Of a stretch of 64,000 nucleotides of DNA, positions 26,698-35,972 are shown in pieces. The notes under the pieces were generated by a model. The model was not told where the DNA came from. It was given only the letters and a program-made list of their open reading frames with translations, and ran no database searches. The translations under genes were made by a program, and so were the position numbers. This DNA is from Atopomonas hussainii (lineage in GTDB: Bacteria > Pseudomonadota > Gammaproteobacteria > Pseudomonadales > Pseudomonadaceae). Location: the NCBI RefSeq assembly GCF_900109735.1, contig NZ_FOAS01000009.1, forward strand, positions 124,001-188,000. Reading direction: 5' to 3'. Every line of letters begins with the position of its first letter. The stretch's first letter is position 1.

Positions 26698-27521
26698 ACT
26701 CAGTAACTAACCATCGCGGGGCTTTGCAGGCGGTCATCTTTGATTGGGCCGGCACCTTGGTCGACTTCGGTTCGTTTGCCCCCACCCAAGTACTGCTCGA
26801 CGTGTTTGCCGCGCAAGATGTCCAAGTTAGCCTTGATGAGGCCCGCACTCCCATGGGGCTTGGTAAGTGGCAGCACATTCAGGCGCTGGGTCAGTTGCCA
26901 GCGGTAGCCGCCCGTTGGCAGGCCCGCTTTGGCGCGCCGATGAGCAGCGCTGATGTGGATCGCCTGTACGCTGCTTTTATGCCGCTGCAAATCGAGCGGG
27001 TGGCCGATTACTCGGCACCGATTCCCGGTGCCCGCGAGTGTTTGCAAGCACTGCGTGAGCGGGGTTTGAAGATCGGCTCTTGTTCCGGCTACCCGCGCGT
27101 GGTGATGGATGCCCTACTGCCGCACGCTCGCGCCGCCGGTATCGCCCCCGACGAAGCCATCGCCACCGACGACCTACCAGCCGGAGGGCGCCCCGGTCCG
27201 TGGATGGCGCTGGAGAACGTGCAGCGTTTAGCCGTGAGCCATGTCGCCGCCTGCGTGAAGGTGGACGACACCGTGCCGGGCATTCTCGAGGGCCATAACG
27301 CCGGCATGTGGACGGTGGGTTTAGCGGCCTCGGGCAATGCCATGGGCCTGAACTGGGCGCAGTGGCAAGCGCTGCAGCAAGCCGAGCGTGAGCAGCGCCT
27401 GGCGCTGGCCAGCCAGCCGCTCGCCGAGGCCGGCGCGCATTATGTGATCGCCAGTGTGGCCGAGCTTGGCGCGGTGTTGGCTGACATCGAACAGCGCCTT
27501 GCGCGCGGCGAGCGGCCCTGA
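26694..27521 (+). CDS. phnX: Phosphonoacetaldehyde hydrolase (phosphonatase)
   Basis: A 275-residue HAD-superfamily enzyme that splits phosphonoacetaldehyde into acetaldehyde and phosphate. The nucleophile is Asp17 in [17 protein letters not shown], the PhnX-specific motif I; the Schiff-base lysine lies in [16 protein letters not shown], and motif IV covers [14 protein letters not shown]. The ATGA overlap with phnW and the AAGGAG site fix the start at 26694. With phnW it forms the complete phosphonatase route to use AEP as phosphorus, nitrogen and carbon source. Confidence 0.96.
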   Translation: MNSVTNHRGALQAVIFDWAGTLVDFGSFAPTQVLLDVFAAQDVQVSLDEARTPMGLGKWQHIQALGQLPAVAARWQARFGAPMSSADVDRLYAAFMPLQIERVADYSAPIPGARECLQALRERGLKIGSCSGYPRVVMDALLPHARAAGIAPDEAIATDDLPAGGRPGPWMALENVQRLAVSHVAACVKVDDTVPGILEGHNAGMWTVGLAASGNAMGLNWAQWQALQQAEREQRLALASQPLAEAGAHYVIASVAELGAVLADIEQRLARGERP

Positions 27522-27611
27522 CAGCTGGTCTGGCAGTCGCGCCGAGGCCGACTAGGCTAACAACAAGGGCAGGCCGTTGGGGTCTGCCGTGTTGTTAGCG
27601 AGGACCGTACT

Positions 27612-28388
27612 ATGCGCTGCTCTCTGCGTTCTTGGCTGCACTCTTGGCTGCACGGCTGGCTGCGTGGTTTTTTTGCGCTGTGTTTGGCGTTAAGCCCAAC
27701 CCTTGGGCAGGCTCAAGATACCTATGTAGTTGGCGTCGAAGACCTCGACTACTACCCGCACTACCGCGCCAAAGGTGGCGATTATCAGGGCTTCGCCCGT
27801 GATGTGCTGGACCTGTTTGCCGCCCAGCAGGGCATTCGTTTCGACTACAAGCCGCTGCCGATCAGCCGTTTGTACCCGGCGTTTCTGGAAGGGCAGGTCG
27901 ATTTCAAATACCCCGACAACCCCAACTGGCAACAAGACGCCAAGGCCGGTAAGAGCATCAGCTATTCCGCTTCGGTGGTGCAGGCCATTGACGGGGTAAT
28001 GGTGTTGCCGAGCAAAGTCGGCGCCGGCGCCGATAGCTTAAAGAGCCTCGGCACTGTGCGTGGTTTTACCGCGTGGGACTATCTGGATCGCATCAAGGCC
28101 GGCAGCCTCAAAGTGCAGGAAGTTACCGCTTTCGATGCCTCGTTGCAGCAGGGCATTAATGGCCGAGTGGATGGTGTGTACATGAACGTCGACGTGGCGC
28201 GCTACCTGCTGCGCGAGAACATCCAGCAGCCCGATGCGCTGGTGTTCGATGCTGGCTTGCCGCACACCCAAGGCAGCTATCAATTGGCCAGCCTCAAGCA
28301 TGCGGCGCTGATCGAGCAGTTCAACGCGTTTTTGGCCGCGCAGGCCGAGCAGATTGCTGCGCTGAAGGCTAAGTATCAGTTGCAATGA
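27612..28388 (+). CDS. Orphan periplasmic solute-binding protein
   Basis: A 258-residue exported protein. The N-terminus repeats SWLH/GWL before a hydrophobic core ending LGQAQ near residue 35; mature DTYVVGVEDLDYYPHYRAKG starts an amino-acid-binding (SBP_bac_3) fold, with LPISRLYPAFLEG at the place where the family often has PWQRA. No transporter subunits are adjacent. It follows phnX by 90 bp but its own ribosome site and signal suggest a separate unit. The ligand is unknown. It faces two related binding-protein genes. Confidence 0.82.
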   Translation: MRCSLRSWLHSWLHGWLRGFFALCLALSPTLGQAQDTYVVGVEDLDYYPHYRAKGGDYQGFARDVLDLFAAQQGIRFDYKPLPISRLYPAFLEGQVDFKYPDNPNWQQDAKAGKSISYSASVVQAIDGVMVLPSKVGAGADSLKSLGTVRGFTAWDYLDRIKAGSLKVQEVTAFDASLQQGINGRVDGVYMNVDVARYLLRENIQQPDALVFDAGLPHTQGSYQLASLKHAALIEQFNAFLAAQAEQIAALKAKYQLQ

Positions 28389-28409
28389 ATGTGCAGTGAG
28401 TGTGCCGAA

Positions 28410-28433
28410 GGCGTGCACAAGGTTGTGCACGCC
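28410..28433. terminator. Hairpin between convergent solute-binding protein genes
   Basis: An 11-bp perfect stem, GGCGTGCACAA/TTGTGCACGCC, separated by GG, lies between two converging stop codons. There is no T tract, so it is a possible bidirectional terminator rather than a classical one. Confidence 0.5.
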
Positions 28434-28442
28434 TAGGGCGCG

Positions 28443-29177
28443 TTACTTCAAGCCATTACGCGTCAGAATGTCATCGAATGTGCCGTCGGCTTTAATCGCC
28501 GCAAGGCCCTTGTTAAAGGCGTCGATGATGTTGGTTTTGTTGGCGTTTTTTTGCCCGGTGGCGATGTGCAGTGGGTTGCTCGACAGCGGCGGGTCGACAA
28601 ACTCCAGTTGCTCGAGCAGGGCTGGGTCTTTCTTGCTGATCATGCTGCGCGCCACGACTTCGTCTTCCAGCGTCAGGTCAATCCGCCCGCCTGCCAGTTT
28701 CAGAATGCTGGGCATTAGCTCGGCGGCTTCTTGCTTTTTGAAGTGGGTGGCATTGGCAAATTCGTCGCCGTAGCCATAGCCGCGTACGGTGCCGATGTTT
28801 TTACCTTTGAGGCTGTCGATGCCGGTGTAGGCAAAGCTGTCGCCTTTGCGTTTGATGAACTTGAGGTCATTCGACAGGTAAGCGTCACCAAACATTAAAT
28901 AGGCTTCGCGCTCTTGGGTGTGCCAAGCGCCGACGAGGATGTCGATGGAGCCGTCTTTCACGCCATCCAACGCACGCTGCCAAGGCATAAAGCTAAATTT
29001 CAGGGTGTGGCCTTGGCTGGCCAGCGCGGCCGTGACTATCTCTACCGCTACGCCTTGCTTAGCGTGTTCGGGGTCGAGAAACGGTGGCCAAGGGTCGCCA
29101 GCGGCGGTGATGGTGTCGGCCTGCGCTAGGCTGGCGCACAGTAGGGCGATGCCTGCGAGTAATTGCTTGATGGGCAT
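28443..29177 (-). CDS. Orphan periplasmic solute-binding protein
   Basis: A 244-residue exported binding protein: signal peptide ending SLAQA near residue 20, then TITAAGDPWPPFLDP at the mature start and FSFMPWQRALDGVKDGSIDI, the WPPF and PWQRA motifs of a large group of stand-alone SBP_bac_3 proteins. The ligand is unknown, probably a small amine or amino acid if like its family. It is the third gene of a leftward operon after a chemoreceptor and another binding protein, with no permease present. Confidence 0.85.
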   Translation of the reverse strand: MPIKQLLAGIALLCASLAQADTITAAGDPWPPFLDPEHAKQGVAVEIVTAALASQGHTLKFSFMPWQRALDGVKDGSIDILVGAWHTQEREAYLMFGDAYLSNDLKFIKRKGDSFAYTGIDSLKGKNIGTVRGYGYGDEFANATHFKKQEAAELMPSILKLAGGRIDLTLEDEVVARSMISKKDPALLEQLEFVDPPLSSNPLHIATGQKNANKTNIIDAFNKGLAAIKADGTFDDILTRNGLK

Positions 29178-29194
29178 TGGGTGTTCTCCAGCGG

Positions 29195-29893
29195 TTAGTT
29201 TCCTTGAGCTTGTTTAAAAGCGTCGGCGGCGGCCTTGCCGCTGGCGTCGTTGGTGAAGCAAATGTGCAGCGTTTTGTCTTCCAGTAGCGTTGCGTTGAAC
29301 TGCAGCTGGTCTTTCAGTGCCGCCAGTTTTGGCGAGTTAGTGAGCAGGTAATCCATCACGTTGCGGTCAATCACGGCGAGGTCGAGTCGGCCGTTGGCCA
29401 GCTTGATCAGATTTTGTTCGTCGCTTTGCGTGGCATCGGCGTTGAGTTGGCCTTTGCTGGCGCGTTCGTCAAATTCGGCTGTGTTCACGTAGCCGGCCAC
29501 CACGCCGATGCGCAGACCCTTGAGGTCGTCGAGGTTTTGCCAGCTGATCGGTTTGCTGCTGTTTTGCGCAAAACCCAGTGGGCCGGTGCCGATGGGGTCG
29601 GAGAACACGCAGTCGAGGCTGGCGTCGTAATACTCGGGAAAGTAGCCGACGATGCTTGGGTCTGATTTAGCGGTATCCACCGCGCGCTGCCACGGCAGAA
29701 TCTTCACGCTGACTTTGTGTCCGCCTTTGCCGAAGGCTTCTTTAACGGCTTTCGCCGAGGTGCCTTGCTCGGGCAGTTTGGCGCCGGTGTAAGGCGGCCA
29801 GTCGAGGCTGTTCAGTTGAAAGGTGTCGGCGTAGGCACTGGCGCAAAGGCTCAGGCCAAGGGCTAAGGTGGTGAGGCAAGAGAGGCGGCGCAT
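29195..29893 (-). CDS. Orphan periplasmic solute-binding protein
   Basis: A 232-residue exported binding protein with signal peptide ending ASAYA (residue 22). Mature LNSLDWPPYTGAKLPEQG and VKILPWQRAVDTAKSD repeat the WPPY/PWQRA pattern of its downstream neighbour, but overall the two proteins look only distantly related. The start is 8 bp after the chemoreceptor stop, so they are co-transcribed. In this setting it may present its ligand to the receptor or to a distant transporter; that is inference. Confidence 0.85.
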   Translation of the reverse strand: MRRLSCLTTLALGLSLCASAYADTFQLNSLDWPPYTGAKLPEQGTSAKAVKEAFGKGGHKVSVKILPWQRAVDTAKSDPSIVGYFPEYYDASLDCVFSDPIGTGPLGFAQNSSKPISWQNLDDLKGLRIGVVAGYVNTAEFDERASKGQLNADATQSDEQNLIKLANGRLDLAVIDRNVMDYLLTNSPKLAALKDQLQFNATLLEDKTLHICFTNDASGKAAADAFKQAQGN

Positions 29894-29901
29894 GAGTACT
29901 C

Positions 29902-31431
29902 CTAAACGCTGAAACGGTCGATCAGCCGGTCAAGCTGAGCCGAAAGCTGGTTGAGTTTGTCGATTTCTTGTTGGCCAATGCTGATGCTTTGGGTGTTTTC
30001 GTGGTTGAGCTGGGCGATGCGGGTAACGCTTTTGTTGATGCTTTCGGCCACGCTGTGCTGCTCTTCGGCGGCCTGCGCGATGTAGATGTTCATCTCGCGC
30101 ACCTTGTTCATCTTCTCGTTGATGTTGCTCACTGAGTGCTGCACGTCTTCCGATTCGCGGCCCACATCGCTGGCGTATTGGCAGCTTTGGCCCATGGCGT
30201 GCACCACCTTGCCGGTGGCTTCTTGCAGGCGGCCGATGATGGTGCGGATTTCTTCGGTGGAGTTGCGCGTGCGGCTGGCGAGCACACGCACTTCGTCGGC
30301 GACCACGGCAAAGCCGCGGCCCATTTCGCCGGCGCGCGCGGCTTCGATGGCGGCGTTTAAGGCCAGCAGGTTGGTTTGCTCGGCAATCGCGTTGATCACC
30401 TCGATAACCTTGTCGATTTCGTTGCTTTCTTCGGCCAGCGACTCGGTGAGGGAGGCGACCTGTTGGATATCGGTGACCAGCTTGCCGATGGCCTGATTGG
30501 CGTTGTGCGACACCTCGGCGGCGCGATTGACGAAGCTGGAGGCTTCGTCGGTGACTTGTGAGGTTTGCGTGGCATTGCGCGCCACTTCCTCTACCGCGCT
30601 GGTCATTTGTGTCACCGCGGTGGCCACTTGATCCAGCTCGCTTTGCTGCGCTTCGATGCCGCGCACATTGGCCTGACTGTGGGTTTGGCTGCTCTGCGCG
30701 CTGCTTCTGACTTGCGCAGACAGTCCTTTGATGTCGCGAATAATTTGCTGCAGTTTTTCCAGAAACTGGTTGGTGCTGGCGCCTAAAGTGCCGACTTCAT
30801 CGAGGCGCTTGATCTTCAAGCGGTGGGTGAGGTCGCCACCGCCTTGGGCCAGCTCGCTGAGCGCGCTGTTCATGTGGTGCAGCGGCTTGAGCACGTTGCT
30901 GTGCATCAGGCTCATGAGAATAAAGATGATCACCACATCCAGCACTAGGGCCTGCACCAGCGAGCGAATCAGCAAGCTGCGCAGCTCGCTTTTAAGCAGC
31001 GCATCGCTGATCAGCAAATCGGCTTGGCCGACGCGGTTTTTCTCGTCGCCGTCTTGGTAGATGAGGGGTTGGGTGAGAATGCCTTCCGGCAGGCTTTTCG
31101 GCAGCTCTTGTAGGGTGCGGATGGTGCCGTCGTCATCCTTGCGAAAGCCGGAGATCAGCTTGCCTTCGTTGCTGATCAGGATCATCGCCACGCTGGGGTC
31201 GTTCATCTCGGAGCGGATGGCCGACTCGACAAAGCCTTTCTCGTAATTCCACAGCGGCCCCGGTAACGACAGTTGCAGGCGTTTGCTCAGACGCTCAATC
31301 GAGGCGTTGATTTGTTCGCTGCGGGTGGTTTGCGTGTTGTGGTAGCCGTAGTAGGCAAAGCCCAAGAGCAGCAAGGTCACTAGCGTGACGATGAACAGGC
31401 CCAAGCGTAATTTCAAACTTTGACGATTCAT
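29902..31431 (-). CDS. Methyl-accepting chemotaxis protein
   Basis: A 509-residue chemoreceptor with TM1 at about residues 10-28, a short periplasmic domain of about 130 residues (containing [20 protein letters not shown]), TM2 near 160-180 ([18 protein letters not shown]), HAMP and a signalling domain with [20 protein letters not shown] and [18 protein letters not shown]. The periplasmic part is small compared with the receptor at 16934. It heads an operon with two solute-binding proteins, suggesting indirect sensing through one of them. Confidence 0.92.
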   Translation of the reverse strand: MNRQSLKLRLGLFIVTLVTLLLLGFAYYGYHNTQTTRSEQINASIERLSKRLQLSLPGPLWNYEKGFVESAIRSEMNDPSVAMILISNEGKLISGFRKDDDGTIRTLQELPKSLPEGILTQPLIYQDGDEKNRVGQADLLISDALLKSELRSLLIRSLVQALVLDVVIIFILMSLMHSNVLKPLHHMNSALSELAQGGGDLTHRLKIKRLDEVGTLGASTNQFLEKLQQIIRDIKGLSAQVRSSAQSSQTHSQANVRGIEAQQSELDQVATAVTQMTSAVEEVARNATQTSQVTDEASSFVNRAAEVSHNANQAIGKLVTDIQQVASLTESLAEESNEIDKVIEVINAIAEQTNLLALNAAIEAARAGEMGRGFAVVADEVRVLASRTRNSTEEIRTIIGRLQEATGKVVHAMGQSCQYASDVGRESEDVQHSVSNINEKMNKVREMNIYIAQAAEEQHSVAESINKSVTRIAQLNHENTQSISIGQQEIDKLNQLSAQLDRLIDRFSV

Positions 31432-31571
31432 AAGCGTGTCCTGAATGGCTTATTTCAGGCCAAAGCGCGAGTCGTCCTCAAGGGGAAGTGGCGTCCTGCA
31501 AAAGAGCTGGCCTCTTAAGCAGGTTTAGCAGAGTAAGGGGCGTGCGCAAGTTTCGTGCTGTGGAGCTGGGC

Positions 31572-32429
31572 TTACAGGCGTTGTGCGCTGAAGGTGTCGC
31601 ATTGGCTGGGTTGGCCGTGCTGAAAACCTTGGCTAAACCAGTGCTGGCGCTGCGCGGCTGTGCCGTGGGTAAAGGCGTCGGGCACCACGCGGCCTTGGGC
31701 TTGGCGTTGCAGGGTGTCATCGCCAATGGCATGCGCAGCGTTGAGTGCTTCGTCGATGTCGCCGGGCTCTAGCCATTTATGACGCGCCTGCGCATGATGA
31801 GCCCACACGCCGGCAAAACAGTCGGCTTGCAGCTCTTGGCGCACCAACAGGCCGTTATCGCCTTCCACGCGCTGGCCGCGTTGGCGTGCTTGCTGCACTT
31901 TGCTCGAGATACCCAGCACGGTTTGCACGTGGTGGCCCACTTCGTGAGCGATCACATAGGCTTGGGCAAAGTCGCCGGCGGCGCGAAAGCGCGTGGCCAT
32001 CTCGCTGAAGAACTGTAAATCCAGATACACACGGCGATCGCCGGGGCAGTAAAACGGCCCCACGGCGGCGCTGGCAAAGCCGCAGGCCGATTGCACTTGG
32101 CCGGAGAACAGCACCAACTTGGGCTCGGGGTAGCGTTGCCCGCTGGCGCTAAACAGCGCCTGCCAAGTGTCTTCGGTATCGCCCAAGATGGCTTTCACAA
32201 ACGCCACCTCTTCGTTGCTGCCGGTGCTGGCGCTGCTGGGCGCGCTTTGTTGGGTAAGCGCTTGGCCGGCCAGCTTGCCGAGGATTTGCAGCGGGTCTTC
32301 ACCCATCAGCAAACCGACCACCACCACAATAGCCACACCGCCTAAGGTGAGCTTGCCACCGCCGCGCCGGCCACCACGGCCGCGCGCGTCGATCACGTTG
32401 TCACTGGAGCGCGCTTTACGCCAACGCAT
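31572..32429 (-). CDS. ypfJ: YpfJ-type neutral zinc metallopeptidase
   Basis: A 285-residue protein of the YpfJ/zinc metallopeptidase family (Pfam Zn_peptidase). It has one N-terminal membrane anchor (LTLGGVAIVVVVGLLMG, about residues 26-45), an alanine/serine-rich linker, and a periplasmic domain with the HEVGHH zinc motif in YVIAHEVGHHVQTVLG and QELQADCFAGVWAHHA downstream. The substrate is unknown. It lies 26 bp downstream of argH on the same strand. I use the E. coli name for family identity only. Confidence 0.87.
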   Translation of the reverse strand: MRWRKARSSDNVIDARGRGGRRGGGKLTLGGVAIVVVVGLLMGEDPLQILGKLAGQALTQQSAPSSASTGSNEEVAFVKAILGDTEDTWQALFSASGQRYPEPKLVLFSGQVQSACGFASAAVGPFYCPGDRRVYLDLQFFSEMATRFRAAGDFAQAYVIAHEVGHHVQTVLGISSKVQQARQRGQRVEGDNGLLVRQELQADCFAGVWAHHAQARHKWLEPGDIDEALNAAHAIGDDTLQRQAQGRVVPDAFTHGTAAQRQHWFSQGFQHGQPSQCDTFSAQRL

Positions 32430-32455
32430 GGCAGCCTCCGGGCGGTGTTGCTGGT

Positions 32456-33847
32456 TTAGCGGTTAGCCAGCAGCTCGCGACCACGGCCAACTGCCGCGCG
32501 CACTTGCTTGGGTGCGGTGCCGCCGATGTGGTCGCGGGCGCCGACCGAGCCTTCTAGCGTCAGCACGGCGAACACGTCGTCGGTGATCTGCTCGCTGAAC
32601 TGGCGCAGCTCGTCCAAGCTCATTTCGGCGAGGTCTTTGCCGCTATCGACGCCGTATTTCACCGCTTTGCCGACGATTTCGTGGCAGTCGCGGAACGGCA
32701 GGCCTTTACGTACCAAGTAGTCGGCCAAGTCGGTGGCGGTGGAGAAACCACGCCGCGCCGCTTCGCGCATCACTTCAACCTTGGGCTGGATGGCCGGGAT
32801 CATGTCGGCAAAGGCGCGCAGGCTGTCGCGCAGGGTATCCACGGCGTCGAACAACGGCTCTTTGTCTTCTTGGTTGTCTTTGTTGTAGGCCAGCGGCTGG
32901 CTTTTCATCAGGGTCAGCAGGCCCATCAGGTGGCCGTAGACGCGGCCACTTTTGCCGCGCACCAGCTCAGGTACGTCGGGGTTTTTCTTTTGCGGCATGA
33001 TCGACGAGCCAGTGCAGAAACGATCTGGCAGGTCGATGAAGTTGAACTGCGCGCTGGTCCACAGCACCAATTCTTCAGAGAAGCGCGACAGGTGCATCAT
33101 CGCCAGGCTCGCGGCAGCGCAGAATTCGATGGCGAAGTCGCGGTCCGACACGCCATCCAGCGAGTTGCCGGAGATGGCCTCAAAGCCCAGCAGTTCGCAG
33201 GTGATGCTGCGCTCGATCGGGTAGGTGGTGCCGGCCAGTGCCGCTGAGCCCAGCGGCATGCGGTTAACCCGCTTGCGGCAATCGACCAAGCGCTCGTAAT
33301 CGCGACTGAGCATTTCGAACCACGCCAGCAAGTGGTGGCCAAAGGTCACCGGCTGCGCGGTTTGCAGGTGGGTGAAGCCGGGCATGATCACCTCGGCGTG
33401 TTGCTCGGCTTGGCTCAGTAGGCCGTCTTGCAGGCGGCTGATTTCGGCCAAGATGACGTCGATTTCTTCGCGCAGCCACAGGCGAATGTCGGTGGCGACT
33501 TGGTCGTTACGGCTGCGGCCGGTGTGCAGTTTTTTGCCGGTGATGCCGATACGCTCGGTGAGCTTGGCTTCGATGTTCATGTGCACGTCTTCGAGGTCGA
33601 CGCGCCAGTCGAAGTTACCCGCTTCGATTTCGCCGCGAATGGCGTTCAGGCCGTCGATGATAGTGTCGCGCTCGGCGTCGCTTAACACACCGACTTTGGC
33701 CAGCATGGTGGCGTGGGCGATGGAGCCCTGAATGTCGTGTTTGTACAGGCGCTTGTCGAAGTCTACCGAGGCGGTAAAACGGGCCACGAAGGCGTCGACG
33801 GGCTCACTGAAACGACCGCCCCAAGACTGATTGGTGTGCTGGCTCAT
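32456..33847 (-). CDS. argH: Argininosuccinate lyase
   Basis: A 463-residue tetrameric enzyme that splits argininosuccinate into arginine and fumarate. Family motifs include [20 protein letters not shown] at the N-terminus, [13 protein letters not shown] and the signature [16 protein letters not shown] with the catalytic serine loop. The ATG at 33847 ([13 protein letters not shown]) was preferred to an in-frame TTG two codons upstream. It is divergent from algZ, as in P. aeruginosa, with about 200 bp between them. Confidence 0.97.
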   Translation of the reverse strand: MSQHTNQSWGGRFSEPVDAFVARFTASVDFDKRLYKHDIQGSIAHATMLAKVGVLSDAERDTIIDGLNAIRGEIEAGNFDWRVDLEDVHMNIEAKLTERIGITGKKLHTGRSRNDQVATDIRLWLREEIDVILAEISRLQDGLLSQAEQHAEVIMPGFTHLQTAQPVTFGHHLLAWFEMLSRDYERLVDCRKRVNRMPLGSAALAGTTYPIERSITCELLGFEAISGNSLDGVSDRDFAIEFCAAASLAMMHLSRFSEELVLWTSAQFNFIDLPDRFCTGSSIMPQKKNPDVPELVRGKSGRVYGHLMGLLTLMKSQPLAYNKDNQEDKEPLFDAVDTLRDSLRAFADMIPAIQPKVEVMREAARRGFSTATDLADYLVRKGLPFRDCHEIVGKAVKYGVDSGKDLAEMSLDELRQFSEQITDDVFAVLTLEGSVGARDHIGGTAPKQVRAAVGRGRELLANR

Positions 33848-33885
33848 GGACAAAAACCTGCTTATCGATTGGCAAAAGTGCGCCG

Positions 33886-33894
33886 ATCATAGCA
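33886..33894 (-). promoter_or_regulatory. Possible extended -10 promoter of argH
   Basis: On the minus strand TGCTATGAT gives an extended -10 (TGn plus TATGAT) 39 bp before the argH start codon. No convincing -35 box is seen at the right distance. The remainder of the argH-algZ interval shows no gene or clear repeat. Confidence 0.4.
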
Positions 33895-34050
33895 TTTCAG
33901 GGCGTTTTTTTGCCCGCATGGCCTGCGTGGCTTGTCAGTCGCGCTAGGCTCTGCGACAAGAGGCGCCGTGTAACGCGGGCGCAGCCAGCGCACAGCCCTG
34001 CACTGGGCGTGCCGGCACCGCGTTAGCCAGTCATTACGCAAGGAAACCCC

Positions 34051-35121
34051 ATGGCCAAGTTGGCGAAGGACAGTGAGCGCAGCCCCTTTCTGGGCGACGA
34101 TGATTTTTTTGTGCCGTCGCTGTGTACCAGCGAGGCGGTGTTCACTCTAGTAGTGATGGCCGAATTGCTGGTCTTAGTGCTGGTGCTGGCCGAGCCCTTT
34201 GCTGGCAGTTTTGACTGGTCGCGCTTGGCACTGACCTCGCTGTTTGTGCAGTGGAATGTGCTGCTCTCGGCGGCCATGCTGTGTGCCTTGCGGCCACGCT
34301 TGGCGCTGCTTAGCCCGCGCAGTGCCGGTTTGTTATGCCTGCTCTTGGTGGTGCTGCTGACCTTGGCCTGCACGCTGGCGGCGGAAACTCTGCGCCTTTT
34401 TGTGGTGCTGCCGGAATCCGGCGAAGAGCGTTATCTGCGTAATGGCGCGATCAGTCTGATCGTCTCGGCGCTGGTGCTGCGTTACTTCTGGCTGCAATCA
34501 CAGTGGCGCCTGCAACGCCAAGCCGAACTGCTGGCACGCATCCAATCGCTGCAAGCGCGGATTCGCCCGCATTTTTTATTCAACAGCTTGAATAGCATTG
34601 CCAGCCTGATTGCCGTGGATGCCGACAAAGCCGAACAGGCGGTGCTGGATTTATCTGATTTGTTCCGCGCCAGCTTGGCTAAGCCCGGCACGTTAGTGCG
34701 CTGGGCCGAAGAGCTGGATTTATGCCGGCGCTACCTGTCGATTGAGCAGTATCGTTTGGGCGATCGTCTGCAAATGCGCTGGGATGTCGCAGGTATCCCC
34801 GATGATCTGCCAATACCGCAGCTCACCCTGCAACCCTTGCTCGAGAACGCTTTGATCTACGGCATTCAGCCACGGATTGAAGGTGGCGAAGTGATTGTGA
34901 CTGGCGCGTGGGACGGTCAGCTGCTACGCCTAGAAGTAAGTAATCCGTGTGCGGCGCAGGAGGTGGTGGAGTCCACCGGCACCCATCTGGCATTGGAGAA
35001 TATCCAAGCCAGACTTCAGGTGTTGTTTGGCAGCGAGGCCTTGATCTCGGCTCAGCGGCACGCGGGTCGCTACATTGCCACGCTGAGCTATCCTTGTTCG
35101 AGACTCATGCCGGAAGCCTGA
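34051..35121 (+). CDS. algZ: LytS-type sensor histidine kinase AlgZ (FimS)
   Basis: A 356-residue inner-membrane kinase lacking some classical kinase motifs. About four membrane helices occupy residues 28-145, followed by the His_kinase domain with the phospho-acceptor candidate His174 in ARIRPHFLFNSLNSIASL, and a C-terminal ATPase-like part with LQPLLENALIYGIQP. In P. aeruginosa AlgZ works with AlgR to control type IV pili, virulence genes and alginate. algR begins 5 bp downstream. Confidence 0.94.
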   Translation: MAKLAKDSERSPFLGDDDFFVPSLCTSEAVFTLVVMAELLVLVLVLAEPFAGSFDWSRLALTSLFVQWNVLLSAAMLCALRPRLALLSPRSAGLLCLLLVVLLTLACTLAAETLRLFVVLPESGEERYLRNGAISLIVSALVLRYFWLQSQWRLQRQAELLARIQSLQARIRPHFLFNSLNSIASLIAVDADKAEQAVLDLSDLFRASLAKPGTLVRWAEELDLCRRYLSIEQYRLGDRLQMRWDVAGIPDDLPIPQLTLQPLLENALIYGIQPRIEGGEVIVTGAWDGQLLRLEVSNPCAAQEVVESTGTHLALENIQARLQVLFGSEALISAQRHAGRYIATLSYPCSRLMPEA

Positions 35122-35126
35122 GCGCT

Positions 35127-35879
35127 ATGAATGTACTGATTGTCGATGATGAACCACTGGCGCGTGAGCGCCTGGCCCGTTTAGTCGGGCAAATCAACGG
35201 GTACCGTGTGCTTGAGCCCATGGCCACCAATGGCGAAGAGGCGCTGGGCCTGGTCGAGCGCTTGAAGCCTGACATTGTCTTGCTGGACATCCGCATGCCC
35301 GGTCTGGATGGCTTGCAGGTGGCCGCTAGACTGTGCGAGCTGGATGCGCCACCGGCGGTGATCTTCTGCACCGCGCACGATGAGTTTGCCCTTGAGGCAT
35401 TTCAAGTCAGCGCGGTAGGCTACTTGGTGAAGCCGGTGCGCCTAGAGCAGCTCTCGGAGGCACTGAAAAAGGCCGAGCGGCCCAATCGTGTGCAACTGGC
35501 AACGCTCACCAAACCGCTGGAAGACGACGCCGGTCACGCGCAAGCGCGCAGCCACATCAGCGCCCGCACGCGCAAGGGCATCGAGCTGATTCCGCTGGAG
35601 CAAGTGCTGTATTTCATGGCCGATCACAAATACGTGACCTTGCGCCACGAAGGCGGCGAAGTGCTGCTGGATGAGCCACTGAAATCGCTGGAAGACGAAT
35701 TTGGCGACCAGCTGGTGCGCATCCACCGTAATGCCTTGGTCATGCGCGAACGTATCGAACGTCTGCATCGCACGCCCTTGGGGCACTTCCAGCTGCACCT
35801 GCGCGGGCTGGAGGAAGACAGCCTGACGGTCAGCCGCCGGCATGTGGCGGGTCTGCGTAAGCTCATGCAACACCTGTAA
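35127..35879 (+). CDS. algR: LytTR response regulator AlgR
   Basis: A 250-residue response regulator with receiver domain (residues 1-120) carrying Asp54 in VLLDIRMPGLDG, the acidic pocket VDDEP and Lys in GYLVKPVRLEQL, then a LytTR DNA-binding domain (about 140-245, HRNALVMRERIERLHR). The ATG at 35127, 5 bp after the algZ stop, gives the family N-terminus MNVLIVDDEP; a longer frame inside algZ is rejected. In Pseudomonas AlgR activates fimU-pilVWXY and algD. hemC follows 93 bp downstream, as in P. aeruginosa. Confidence 0.96.
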   Translation: MNVLIVDDEPLARERLARLVGQINGYRVLEPMATNGEEALGLVERLKPDIVLLDIRMPGLDGLQVAARLCELDAPPAVIFCTAHDEFALEAFQVSAVGYLVKPVRLEQLSEALKKAERPNRVQLATLTKPLEDDAGHAQARSHISARTRKGIELIPLEQVLYFMADHKYVTLRHEGGEVLLDEPLKSLEDEFGDQLVRIHRNALVMRERIERLHRTPLGHFQLHLRGLEEDSLTVSRRHVAGLRKLMQHL

Positions 35880-35972
35880 CGCGCAGCTGCGCGGCTACCT
35901 GCCTTCAGTCAAAAAGCCGCGCGTTAAGCGCGTGCTATCATCGCCGCAGTTTTGTTCTGGAGCTGCCGCGTT

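Noticed and set aside
28410-28433. Possible riboswitch or regulatory RNA
   Set aside because: It is only a simple stem between converging stop codons, without further conserved structure.
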